A DNA stretch of 37,124 nucleotides, from NCBI GenBank assembly GCA_947306425.1, contig CAMZGO010000016.1, positions 1 to 37,124 of the forward strand. The letters run 5' to 3'. Origin of the DNA: an uncultured Elusimicrobia bacterium. GTDB taxonomy: Bacteria; Elusimicrobiota; Elusimicrobia; Elusimicrobiales; Elusimicrobiaceae. Position numbers and translations under genes: made by a program. Of the stretch, positions 16,047-23,971 are shown one piece after another (within the stretch, counting starts at the first letter, position 1; every line of letters begins with the position of its first letter). The notes beneath the pieces were generated by a model, which saw only the letters and a program-made list of their open reading frames with translations, ran no database searches and was not told the origin of the DNA.

Positions 16047-17176
16047 TAAAAGGCCTCCGTAGCTTTAACTTTTTGGCCGTTACTGAGTTTTTGAACGCCG
16101 GTAATAGCAATTTTATCTTCTTCCGTTAAACCGCTTTTAACAACAAAACGGTCTTTAAAAGTTTCACCAAGTTCCACATATCTTTGCTCGGCAATGTTCC
16201 CATTAATAACCATAACATATTTGCCGTTACCATCTTGTGCAACTGCTACTTGCGGAATTGTAATTTCTTCCTTGGCAGATGTTTCCGAAACTAAAATATT
16301 TATAAAATTACCCGGTATTAAAAGATTATCGGCATTTTGATATTCAATATAAAGCGGTATTGTTGCTGTTTGTGCGCTGACCTCGTTATCAACGTAAACT
16401 TTATTAGGTTCAATATCAATGATAGTACCATCCGAAAGTTGTGCCTGCAAATTCATTTTTGATTCATCTGGGCCTTTAGACATATCTTTAATAGCATTTA
16501 ATCTTTCTTTATCTGTTACTGAAATGTTTATGCGGATAGGTTGAGTTTGAACAATACGTGCTAAATTAGCCCCCCCGCTTGCGACAAAATTACCTTTACT
16601 GATTAAGGTTTTACCAATACGGCCGGAAATAGGAGCACGAATATCAGCATGATCTAAATCAACTTCTGCCAAATCCAAAGCGGCTTTGGCTTTAGCTACA
16701 TTTGCTTCTGCCACCTCAAGTTCTGCTTTGGGAAGCATTTTATCTTTATACAAAGCCTGTTGCCTCTTATAATCATTTTCAATTTGCATTAAATTTGCTT
16801 TTGCGCTTGCGACATTCGCGGCATAACGGCGTTTCTCAATATCATAAAGGGCTTGACCTACCTTGACTTCTGTACCATCCTCAAACAATACTTCTTCAAT
16901 ATATCCGGAAACCTGAGGTTTAATATCAACCGCATTTATCGCTTCAACTTTAGCAATATATTTTTTATTACTTGTAACATTTTCAACTTTAGGTGCTTGA
17001 ACAGTAATATAAGTTTCTTTATTCATAGCAGCCATCATCTTTGCAAAACCCTTTCTAGCTAAATAAGAAGTTACAAGAGCGCCAATACTTATCCCTACCG
17101 CAAGTATAAGCAAAATTACTCCTCCCTGAGTTAAAAATTTTTTCATTTTGATATGTTTTTCATTACTGTTGGTCAT
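16046..17176 (-). CDS. RND efflux periplasmic adaptor (membrane fusion protein, AcrA/MexA type)
   Basis: An N-terminal membrane anchor (about 15-38) is followed by a biotinyl-lipoyl-like half motif (VDIKPQVSGYIEEVLFEDGTE), an alpha-hairpin (about 105-165) and the second half (DIRAPISGRIGKTLISKGNF), then beta-barrel and membrane-proximal domains. This is the standard adaptor that links the RND pump to the outer-membrane channel. No lipobox is seen, so it is held by the helix. It overlaps the TolC-like gene by four bases (ATGA) and the RND gene by one. Confidence 0.95.
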   Translation of the reverse strand: MTNSNEKHIKMKKFLTQGGVILLILAVGISIGALVTSYLARKGFAKMMAAMNKETYITVQAPKVENVTSNKKYIAKVEAINAVDIKPQVSGYIEEVLFEDGTEVKVGQALYDIEKRRYAANVASAKANLMQIENDYKRQQALYKDKMLPKAELEVAEANVAKAKAALDLAEVDLDHADIRAPISGRIGKTLISKGNFVASGGANLARIVQTQPIRINISVTDKERLNAIKDMSKGPDESKMNLQAQLSDGTIIDIEPNKVYVDNEVSAQTATIPLYIEYQNADNLLIPGNFINILVSETSAKEEITIPQVAVAQDGNGKYVMVINGNIAEQRYVELGETFKDRFVVKSGLTEEDKIAITGVQKLSNGQKVKATEAF

Positions 17177-18516
17177 TTTTCTAATCTCCCTACTGCTCTA
17201 TATAATTGTGCTTTATTAATTAACAAGCCGTAAAAAGCATTTACTACGCCTTGCTTCGCTTCCGCTAATTTACTGTTTGCATTTAACAAATTCAAAATAT
17301 CTACTTTACCTACTTCATAATAGCGAAAGGCAACCCTTGAATTTTCTTCAGCAGTTGCTAAAATTTGTTTGCTTATTTCATAAGCTTTGACACTTGTTTG
17401 ATAATTTTGATAATAACTCCAAACCTCATTTAAAATAGATACTTTTTTACTATCAAGATTTCTTTGGCTTTGCTCATATAAGAATTTTGCCTGATCCACT
17501 TGATACATCGTTGACAGACCGGAAAATAAAGGCCAACTTAATCTAAGCCCCACATTAGTGTCAATAGTGTAAGGATTAGAGCGTTTCCAATTATCGCCAT
17601 AAGTACCGTTTGCAATTGCGCTCAAGGAAGGCAAAGCACCTGCTCTTGCATAAGTTATACCTTCCTTACTGGCTATAACAGTACTTTCCTGTGCCTTTAA
17701 TTCGGGACGTAAGAATAAGGCTTCTTCCATAAGTTTTTGGATTTCGTCCCCCGCTTCAAGTCTAGTAATAATTCCGTCGTCTTTGATTTCAACAATTTTT
17801 ATTTCCGTAGCAGGGTTTAAATTCAATAAAGCGGCTAAATTACCTTGTGCTTGCCGCAAATTGTTTTCGGCCTGCACTACTTGTAATTGGCTTTGCTCAT
17901 AACTTGTTTGGGCTTGTAATTTGTCAACTAAAGTCACGATTCCCAATTCATAGCGTTTTTTGGATTCATCATACGCTCTTTTATATGTCTTGTTGCTTTC
18001 CTTATAACTCTCCAAAGATGCCCTTGCACTTAAAGTGTTTAAGTAGGCATTATTAACTTGGAGTATCAATTCTTGTAAAGCGGCATTGTAGGCGTAATTA
18101 GTTGCTGAAAGCAAGGCCTTATTTTGCCCGACATTAGAGGAACGCCCGCCGAAATCGTAAATTAACCACTGTGCCGAAACACTAGCTTTATATGGTTCCT
18201 GTTCCACCATATTATTACCTTCTGTCTTGTTACCGTTTAAAACACCCTCGCCGGTTACGGTTACAGTCGGTAAATATTGCCCCTTTGAAGCTCCTAATGC
18301 TGCTTCTTTTGATTTAAGAAGCATATATTCAGCACTTAAAGAAGGATTATTACATACGGCAATTTGCATTAAATCAGAGAGTGTAACTTCCCCCCCTAAA
18401 TCAGTTTCAATGCAACCCTGAGGAGCTTGACTGTCGTAAACACTGTATAAATCAAGCCCGCTTATATGAGTAACAGTCACAAAAACTGCTAAGACAGTTA
18501 TTAAATACTTTTTCAT
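17173..18516 (-). CDS. TolC-family outer-membrane efflux channel
   Basis: A signal peptide (MKKYLITVLAVFVTVTHISG) precedes two OEP repeats with long amphipathic helices (about 45-215 and 250-440). Typical family phrases include LSDLMQIAVCNNPSL near the start of repeat one, LRLSWPLFSGL in repeat two and ENSRVAFRYYEVGKVDILNLLNA near the end. It would form the trimeric outer-membrane exit duct of the pump. Its start overlaps the TetR-family gene stop by four bases, so regulator and pump are one transcript. Confidence 0.95.
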   Translation of the reverse strand: MKKYLITVLAVFVTVTHISGLDLYSVYDSQAPQGCIETDLGGEVTLSDLMQIAVCNNPSLSAEYMLLKSKEAALGASKGQYLPTVTVTGEGVLNGNKTEGNNMVEQEPYKASVSAQWLIYDFGGRSSNVGQNKALLSATNYAYNAALQELILQVNNAYLNTLSARASLESYKESNKTYKRAYDESKKRYELGIVTLVDKLQAQTSYEQSQLQVVQAENNLRQAQGNLAALLNLNPATEIKIVEIKDDGIITRLEAGDEIQKLMEEALFLRPELKAQESTVIASKEGITYARAGALPSLSAIANGTYGDNWKRSNPYTIDTNVGLRLSWPLFSGLSTMYQVDQAKFLYEQSQRNLDSKKVSILNEVWSYYQNYQTSVKAYEISKQILATAEENSRVAFRYYEVGKVDILNLLNANSKLAEAKQGVVNAFYGLLINKAQLYRAVGRLEK

Positions 18517-19160
18517 CTTTTTTCCTTTATATAGTAATCTAAAATCAGTTCCGTTTGGTTTAAAACAATTTCTTTAATTAAAGATATTGTCTTTTTGTCA
18601 TATTTTTTTAAACCAAGTATCATAAAAATACGTGCCTTATCACGCCCAAACAATACAGCTTGGTTAAGCAAGGTTTCCGTTATTATAACTATTTTTTTAC
18701 TATTCTTTGGAAGGCCGGTAATTTTACTGATTAGTTTCATCGTTTCAAGTGAAAGAGGAAACATCTTCTCAGTAAAAACCTTAATGGCCATAGCACTCGG
18801 GTTTACGGATTCCTTTGCCAATATCATACTAAGATAAACATTTTGTGGGGTAAAAGAGGTATCTAAAATCGTTGAATATGCTTTTAAAAAAATTTCCCTA
18901 GCTTCCTTAATGCTCATATCATCAAGTTTCTTATTGTAACTAAGAACCCTAATGATATCGGCAGCATCTTTTTTTAATATGTCTCTTATATGTTCCAAAA
19001 CTGCAGAATAAAGCGCTTCTTTGCCGCCGAAATAATAGGTTATTGCCGATATATTAACTTTTGCTTTTTGTGCTATTTCCCGTGTAGATGTACCCTTCAA
19101 TCCATTAGTTGCAAATAATTTTAAGGCTACATCAAGTAAGCGTGTTTTTGAATCCTTCAT
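18513..19160 (-). CDS. TetR/AcrR-family transcriptional regulator of the efflux operon
   Basis: The N-terminal helix-turn-helix is clear: RLLDVALKLFATNGLKGTST, then REIAQKAKVNISAITYYFGG. A ligand-binding helical C-domain follows. I start at the ATG at 19160 (215 aa). An in-frame ATG at 19187 would place the start inside the promoter: TTGATT, 17 bases, TATAAT lie directly upstream, and ATG 19160 follows the -10 by six bases with no Shine-Dalgarno, so the mRNA is probably leaderless. First gene of the efflux operon and probably its repressor, acting on the palindrome at 19192-19207. Confidence 0.93.
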   Translation of the reverse strand: MKDSKTRLLDVALKLFATNGLKGTSTREIAQKAKVNISAITYYFGGKEALYSAVLEHIRDILKKDAADIIRVLSYNKKLDDMSIKEAREIFLKAYSTILDTSFTPQNVYLSMILAKESVNPSAMAIKVFTEKMFPLSLETMKLISKITGLPKNSKKIVIITETLLNQAVLFGRDKARIFMILGLKKYDKKTISLIKEIVLNQTELILDYYIKEKR

Positions 19161-19166
19161 ATAAAA

Positions 19167-19195
19167 ATTATAGCAAAAAGCATACAAAAAATCAA
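19167..19195 (-). promoter_or_regulatory. Promoter of the tetR-tolC-MFP-RND operon
   Basis: Minus strand TTGATT (19190-19195), a 17-base spacer and TATAAT (19167-19172). The ATG is six bases after the -10. Confidence 0.75.
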
Positions 19196-19207
19196 TCGTT
19201 TGATTGA
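19192..19207. promoter_or_regulatory. Palindromic operator candidate for the TetR-family regulator
   Basis: TCAATC-GTTT-GATTGA, a perfect 6-bp inverted repeat, overlaps and abuts the -35 box of the operon. Its location fits autorepression. Binding is inferred. Confidence 0.55.
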
Positions 19208-19229
19208 ATTACTAAAAAATATTTCAAAA

Positions 19230-19251
19230 AACGTGGGCATCACCCACGCTT
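19230..19251 (-). terminator. Terminator after the ispD-cysS-pilin unit
   Basis: On the minus strand GCGTGGG, TGAT, then CCCACG and six T's. It insulates the efflux operon promoter from the upstream genes. Confidence 0.8.
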
Positions 19252-19273
19252 TTTAACTTTAAATATATTAATA

Positions 19274-19750
19274 CTATTCACAGGTATTTGCGCCGGTTTC
19301 AAGCGAAGGCATGATAGCACATATTCCGTTACCGCCGTCTGCTTCCGTACACCACATTCTACTATCTTCAATGGGGGTATAGATTGTAAATATGGGATCA
19401 TCCAAATCATCCCCATAAGAAACAACAATACAATTTTTCGTACTATTTATCTTCACCATGTATAATCCCTTTTTTAAGACACCGCCCTCAACTACCTTTG
19501 CATCATTTCCTTTTATTAAACGTGTCCTTCCGGTTACATGGGAATTATTAAATGCTTTAAAATAACTTCCGTTTACAACTAAATTACGTTGTTGTGCTTC
19601 GCGCACAATTTCGGTCAAAGCAACTGCTTCAGCCACACGTGCTTTTGTAATTGCCTTAGTGTACAAAGGGTATGATATAGCAGAAAGCCCTGCGATAATA
19701 AGAACAACTACCATAATTTCGGTTAAGGTAAAACCTTTTTTATTTTTCAT
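19274..19750 (-). CDS. Type IV pilin-like (pseudopilin) protein
   Basis: MKNKKG is followed by FTLTEIMVVVLIIAGLSAIS and YPLYTKAITKARVAEAVAL: a prepilin peptidase site G^F, Glu at +5 and a hydrophobic helix. The protein is 158 aa with four cysteines, all in the C-terminal half. Its mature part differs from the other two pilin-like proteins here. The ATG at 19750 is supported by GGAGATT seven bases upstream; an in-frame upstream ATG overlaps the cysS stop and would disrupt the prepilin leader. It is the last gene after cysS, 41 bases away, and may be co-transcribed with it. Confidence 0.9.
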   Translation of the reverse strand: MKNKKGFTLTEIMVVVLIIAGLSAISYPLYTKAITKARVAEAVALTEIVREAQQRNLVVNGSYFKAFNNSHVTGRTRLIKGNDAKVVEGGVLKKGLYMVKINSTKNCIVVSYGDDLDDPIFTIYTPIEDSRMWCTEADGGNGICAIMPSLETGANTCE

Positions 19751-19791
19751 ACAATCTCCTAAATTTAGTTTAGCAAAAAATACATATATTA

Positions 19792-21168
19792 TCAATATTC
19801 CTGCCCGCGCGGTGTATCTTTAACTACAATACCCATTGCAAGCAATTTCGCGCGTAGTTCATCGGATTTTTTAAAATCCTTTTGTTTTCTTGCCTCTGCG
19901 CGTTCCGCTAAAATTGCTTTGGCTTCTTCGGAAATTTCTTTCCTATCTTCTTCCAGTAAATTTAAACCTAAAAAGTCATCAGCGAACTTTACAAATGCAA
20001 TTTTTTCTTCGGCGTTTGCCTCACCTTTTACAAAATCCCATAAAAGCGAAAGGGCTTTAGATGTATTCAAATCATCTTCCATCGCGGAAACAAAATTATT
20101 CTTCGCTTCTTTTAATATTTCTGTTTCCCCGCTTTCTCCGTTAGCAAGCTTTTTTATATTTGCAATTTTTGATTTTAAACTTTGACGGCTTTTTTGGGCA
20201 AAATCTAAACTGTCATAAGAAAATTCAAGTTGAGTTCTATAATGCGCACCAAGACATAAATAACGATAATCAAGAGGGCTGTATCCTTTTTCTTTTAAAG
20301 TATCAATGGTAACAAAAGTTCCTGCGGATTTTGACATTTTACCAGCACTCATAACCAAAAACTCACCGTGTATCCAATAGCGTACATATTGTTTGCCGGT
20401 TGCTGCCTCCGCTTGGGAAATTTCATTTGTATGATGTATAGCAACATGGTCTATACCGCCACAGTGAATATCTAATGTTTCCCCCAAATACTGCATAGCC
20501 ATGGCAGAACACTCAATATGCCACCCCGGGAAACCGATACCCCAAGGGCTTTCCCATTCCATTTGACGTTTTTTATCAGACGGGGAAAATTTCCATAAAG
20601 CAAAATCGGTAGCATTTTTCTTTTCCCCAAAATCTACGCGCGCCCCTGTTTTTAAGCCTTCAAGATGCGCTTTGTTCATCAAAATGCCATAATCTGCAAA
20701 CTTAGAAGTATCATAATAAATACCGTCTGAAGTCCTATAAGTGTATCCCTTATCTTCAAGTGTTTTAACCAAATTTATCATTGCCGGAATATGTTCGGTT
20801 GCGCGCGCAACAATATTAGGACGTTTACAATTTAGAGAATCAAAATCCTCAAAAAATTTATTCTCATAAAATTTAGCAATTTCCCATGCACTTTTTCCTT
20901 CCTTTTCGGAGGCGAGGGCAAGTTTATCCTCCCCTGCGTCCGCATCAGAAGTTAAGTGCCCTACATCAGTAATGTTCATCATGTGTTTTACGGGTATGCA
21001 ATAACGAAGCGTACGCATTAAGAGGTCCTCAAAAATATATGTTCTCAAATTCCCGATATGGGCGAAATTATAAACTGTAGGCCCGCAGCAATAACAAGTT
21101 ACCTCTTTGGCATTCAGTGGCTTAAATTCTTCCTTCCTGTGGTGCAAGGTGTTATATATTTTTAGCAT
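19792..21168 (-). CDS. cysS: Cysteinyl-tRNA synthetase
   Basis: A class I synthetase that charges tRNA-Cys. The HIGH-type motif is HIGN (37-40), the zinc region starts with CCGPTVYN (C28) and continues with WHIECSAMAMQYLGETLDIH, and KMSKS is at 277-281. The 458-aa length matches the family. The C-terminus has the usual anticodon-binding helical part (AEARKQKDFKKSDELRAKL). It lies one base after the lipoprotein gene stop, in an ispD-ispF cluster like that of Firmicutes (yacL-ispD-ispF-gltX-cysE-cysS). Confidence 0.97.
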   Translation of the reverse strand: MLKIYNTLHHRKEEFKPLNAKEVTCYCCGPTVYNFAHIGNLRTYIFEDLLMRTLRYCIPVKHMMNITDVGHLTSDADAGEDKLALASEKEGKSAWEIAKFYENKFFEDFDSLNCKRPNIVARATEHIPAMINLVKTLEDKGYTYRTSDGIYYDTSKFADYGILMNKAHLEGLKTGARVDFGEKKNATDFALWKFSPSDKKRQMEWESPWGIGFPGWHIECSAMAMQYLGETLDIHCGGIDHVAIHHTNEISQAEAATGKQYVRYWIHGEFLVMSAGKMSKSAGTFVTIDTLKEKGYSPLDYRYLCLGAHYRTQLEFSYDSLDFAQKSRQSLKSKIANIKKLANGESGETEILKEAKNNFVSAMEDDLNTSKALSLLWDFVKGEANAEEKIAFVKFADDFLGLNLLEEDRKEISEEAKAILAERAEARKQKDFKKSDELRAKLLAMGIVVKDTPRGQEY

Positions 21169-21169
21169 T

Positions 21170-21721
21170 TTATTCCGCCTGCTCTTGTGCTTTTTTTAGT
21201 TTTTCGTTCTCATATTCAACGGGTATTTGAGCGAAAAATGCATCACATACCCTTTTACCTGACGTATTCGCGAAACTATCACTAAGCAAGCACTGTATAT
21301 TTATTACGGATAGAGGGTTCACTGTCCCTGCCGGTGCAAGAGTATATGTAAAGCCTTCAGTTCTGTAACTCCTTAAAATAATATTGTAGGAATTATCCAA
21401 GGCAATTTGAAATGTGTTTAAATCTTCATAAGTAGCCTTCTTACCAAGAGGAATCTTTTTACTGGCCATAACCACAACAGCCTCCCCGTAAGCCTGATTA
21501 CTACTTTCAATGATTTCTTCTTCCGTAATTTCCTCTATTACTGGGGTGTCAATATTTTCTTGAGAAATCTCCTCCTCTTTTTCCAATACTTCAGCGGAAG
21601 AAAGTGGCGTTTCATAAACCCCATAATTAATACCGGAATACTCTTTATATCTCTTTGGGCTGTAAGGGCTGCAAGATACAAATAAAATAACCGGCAATAC
21701 AATTATAATTAAATATTTCAT
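21170..21721 (-). CDS. Predicted lipoprotein of unknown function
   Basis: MKYLIIIVLPVILFVSC gives a lipoprotein signal with Cys17 as the lipidation site, followed by SPYSPKRYKEYSG. An acidic Glu-rich linker (about 45-75) comes next, then a globular C-terminal domain of about 100 residues with two cysteines (CLLSDS and VCDAFF). I do not recognise the domain. The lack of Asp after the Cys suggests outer-membrane sorting if a Lol system is present. The start overlaps the ispF stop by four bases and the stop is one base from cysS, so it is embedded in that operon. Confidence 0.8.
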   Translation of the reverse strand: MKYLIIIVLPVILFVSCSPYSPKRYKEYSGINYGVYETPLSSAEVLEKEEEISQENIDTPVIEEITEEEIIESSNQAYGEAVVVMASKKIPLGKKATYEDLNTFQIALDNSYNIILRSYRTEGFTYTLAPAGTVNPLSVINIQCLLSDSFANTSGKRVCDAFFAQIPVEYENEKLKKAQEQAE

Positions 21722-22227
21722 TTTTTCCTCTTATTTCCTTTTTTAATCTTTATTGTTACTGCGGCAAAGCAAGAAAGCGCTTTACCGGCACCTATATCAC
21801 CAAGACCTTCATGGCTTTTGGCTTTAAAACTAATATTATCAAGCCCTATTTTAAATATGGATTCTAACGATTTTCTTATCGTCAAATAATGCGGGCGCAT
21901 TTTTGGGGTTTCAGCAACTATAGTAACATCAATATGGGTAATTTGGGCCCCCTTACTTTTTAAGATATCAAGCACTTTTTTTGTAATCACAACGCTTGAA
22001 ATACCTTTTATTTTTTTATCGCTGGGAGGAAAATATTCACCAATTTCCCCTGCACATACTGCCCCCAAAGCGCCATCACAAATGGCATGCAAAACTAAAT
22101 CACCGTCGCTATGCCCAAGCATACCGTGTGTGTGGGGTATAAGTGCACCGCCTAAAAAGAGTTTTAAACCCTTTTTGTACCGATGAGTATCATAACCGAA
22201 ACCAAATTTTATTTCTTCTTTTTGCAT
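21718..22227 (-). CDS. ispF: 2-C-methyl-D-erythritol 2,4-cyclodiphosphate synthase
   Basis: MEP-pathway enzyme that cyclises CDP-ME-2-phosphate to MEcPP with loss of CMP. GYDTHRY holds the first metal ligands (D13, H15), and GHSDGDLVLHAICDGALGA and GDIGAGKA are signature motifs. The 169-aa length is normal. It overlaps the 3' end of ispD by 19 bases, which suits coordinate synthesis of consecutive pathway enzymes. Confidence 0.97.
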   Translation of the reverse strand: MQKEEIKFGFGYDTHRYKKGLKLFLGGALIPHTHGMLGHSDGDLVLHAICDGALGAVCAGEIGEYFPPSDKKIKGISSVVITKKVLDILKSKGAQITHIDVTIVAETPKMRPHYLTIRKSLESIFKIGLDNISFKAKSHEGLGDIGAGKALSCFAAVTIKIKKGNKRKK

Positions 22228-22871
22228 AAAGCGTTTGCTATAACCAAATCTTCCGGAGTAGTTATTTTTATATTCTCATAATCACCGACTACGGCTGTAA
22301 TTTTAATGCCTAACTTCTCCACTAACTGCGATTCATCCGTTGCTAAAATTTCATTTCCGTATTTTGCCAAAGCACTTTTAAGAACATTTGACCGGTAACA
22401 TTGCGGTGTTTGCGCAGCAAAAAGTTCAGAGCGTTTTAAAGTTTTTATTATTTTACCGTCTCTTACCACTTTAACCGTATCTTTAACAAATACACCCAAA
22501 ACAGCAGCTTTATTCTTGTCCGCTGCTTTTAAACAGGCATCAATATACTCTGCTTTTACCAAAGGGCGCGCACCGTCTTGAACAGCAATTAAACGGGAAG
22601 ATAATGATACCTCTTTTACCCCGTTTATCACAGATTGCAACCTTTCGCTTCCGGCCGGTGCAAATTTTAAACCCTTTATTTTTCCGCTTACAATCTTAAA
22701 ATTTTCCGGGGTGGTAACTACAATTATTTCTTTAACCCTTTTAACTTTTTTAAATACGGAAATTGTCCTAATAAGCACTTCTTTTCCGTCAATCTTAAGC
22801 AGCTGTTTCGGGCGTCCCATACGCGCCCCTTTTCCACCGGCGGCAATTATGACGGATGTGTCTTTTTTCAT
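22209..22871 (-). CDS. ispD: 2-C-methyl-D-erythritol 4-phosphate cytidylyltransferase
   Basis: MEP-pathway enzyme making CDP-methylerythritol from MEP and CTP. The nucleotide-binding loop AAGGKGARMGRPKQLL is at residues 10-25, VQDGARPLV holds the catalytic-site Asp/Arg, and TDESQLVE is a conserved C-terminal phrase. The ATG at 22871 overlaps the stop of the PIN/TRAM gene (TAATG); a longer in-frame start at 22889 would add only six residues ahead of the conserved core. 220 aa is close to the family norm. Confidence 0.96.
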   Translation of the reverse strand: MKKDTSVIIAAGGKGARMGRPKQLLKIDGKEVLIRTISVFKKVKRVKEIIVVTTPENFKIVSGKIKGLKFAPAGSERLQSVINGVKEVSLSSRLIAVQDGARPLVKAEYIDACLKAADKNKAAVLGVFVKDTVKVVRDGKIIKTLKRSELFAAQTPQCYRSNVLKSALAKYGNEILATDESQLVEKLGIKITAVVGDYENIKITTPEDLVIANALCKKKK

Positions 22872-23827
22872 TATTCTTCCGTTTCGCAAACTCGTGTAAA
22901 AAACATTTTACCTGCTGACGTCTGTAAAATTGAATATACCTGTGCCTCAGCACGTTTACCTATAAATTTACGCCCGCCTTCAACGACTACCATGGAACCG
23001 TCATCAAGGTAAGCAATACCCTGATCTTTTTCCTTACCTTCTTTCATAACGAATAAAGAAATTTTGGTCCCCGGTAAAAATACAGGCTTTAGGGATCTTG
23101 TTAAATCTGCTATATTTAAAACAGGTATATTCTTTATAATCGCTTCCTTATTTATATTAAAGTCAACTGTTAATATAGATGCTTGGTATAAATCTGCTAA
23201 AGAAACAAGTTTTTGTTGAGAATTTTTGCCCTTTCCCTCCTTTGAGGTAACATGAACTCTCAAGCCTCTAATTTCTTTTAAACGCCTTAAAATATCTTGC
23301 CCGCGGCGCCCGCGCGCTTTTTCAATTACGTCTTTAGAATCTGCCAAAGAAGCCAAATCCTTCAACACGGTTTTTGAGATTAATAATTCCCCGGTTAAAA
23401 AACCGCTTTCACATATATCGTAAATACGTCCGTCAATCAATGCGCTTGCATCTATAACCTTTATATGACGCCCCTTGCGTTTGATGCCGGTAATTTCCGG
23501 CGCCCTGATTAGAGCAATACAAGCCCCAAGCATGGTAAGAACAGCGGCGACAGTAGCGGAATTTGCGTTCCAAAAAGCAGATACTTCCGGCAATTCCATT
23601 TGTGATACGACATAATTACCTATAAAGAAAATGCCATACCCGATAAGAGCCCCGAATATACCTACAATTATTGATATAAATTTCAAAGTCCTTATAAAAT
23701 ATTCTGCCGCCACAATAACAAGGGCCAGAATAAAGGCAAGAATAACGGAGTACCAATTATCTAAAAAGACATAAGCAAGTAAAGGTAATCCGAGTAATGC
23801 TGAAATACGAAAAAGCCAAAACAACAT
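22871..23827 (-). CDS. PIN/TRAM-domain membrane protein (YacL-like)
   Basis: Four membrane segments in the first ~110 residues precede a PIN nuclease domain (about 123-235) and a C-terminal TRAM RNA-binding-like domain (about 255-315). PIN acidic residues are seen in KVIDASALIDGRIYDI and LTVDFNINK. The architecture matches the YacL family; RNA cleavage is suspected for these proteins but the role is unproven. SD GGAGGA precedes the ATG. As in Bacillus, it sits right before ispD-ispF. Confidence 0.93.
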   Translation of the reverse strand: MLFWLFRISALLGLPLLAYVFLDNWYSVILAFILALVIVAAEYFIRTLKFISIIVGIFGALIGYGIFFIGNYVVSQMELPEVSAFWNANSATVAAVLTMLGACIALIRAPEITGIKRKGRHIKVIDASALIDGRIYDICESGFLTGELLISKTVLKDLASLADSKDVIEKARGRRGQDILRRLKEIRGLRVHVTSKEGKGKNSQQKLVSLADLYQASILTVDFNINKEAIIKNIPVLNIADLTRSLKPVFLPGTKISLFVMKEGKEKDQGIAYLDDGSMVVVEGGRKFIGKRAEAQVYSILQTSAGKMFFTRVCETEE

Positions 23828-23892
23828 AATAAATCCTCCAAGAGAAATATCCCTTCCCTTTTCCCTCTTGTTAAAAAAGGGAGGTATAGAAT

Positions 23893-23921
23893 ATTTTACA
23901 TTTTTATTACCTACACTGCAA
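23893..23921 (-). promoter_or_regulatory. Promoter of the PIN/TRAM-ispDF-cysS operon
   Basis: Minus strand TTGCAG (23916-23921), 17 bases, TAAAAT (23893-23898). It overlaps the divergent promoter of the 23972 gene. A CCCTCTTG run at 23863-23870 lies in its leader and recalls the boilerplate hairpin motif seen at 9931 and 36917. Confidence 0.7.
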
Positions 23922-23936
23922 AAAATATGTTAAAAT
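23907..23936 (+). promoter_or_regulatory. Promoter of the DUF885-like gene
   Basis: TTACCT (23907-23912), 18 bases, TAAAAT (23931-23936) with the TATGT extension seen in other promoters of this window. It interleaves with the opposite-strand promoter, so the two transcripts may compete. Confidence 0.6.
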
Positions 23937-23971
23937 ATAGTGGTTATTTAACTTTTAAAGGGGATGTATTT

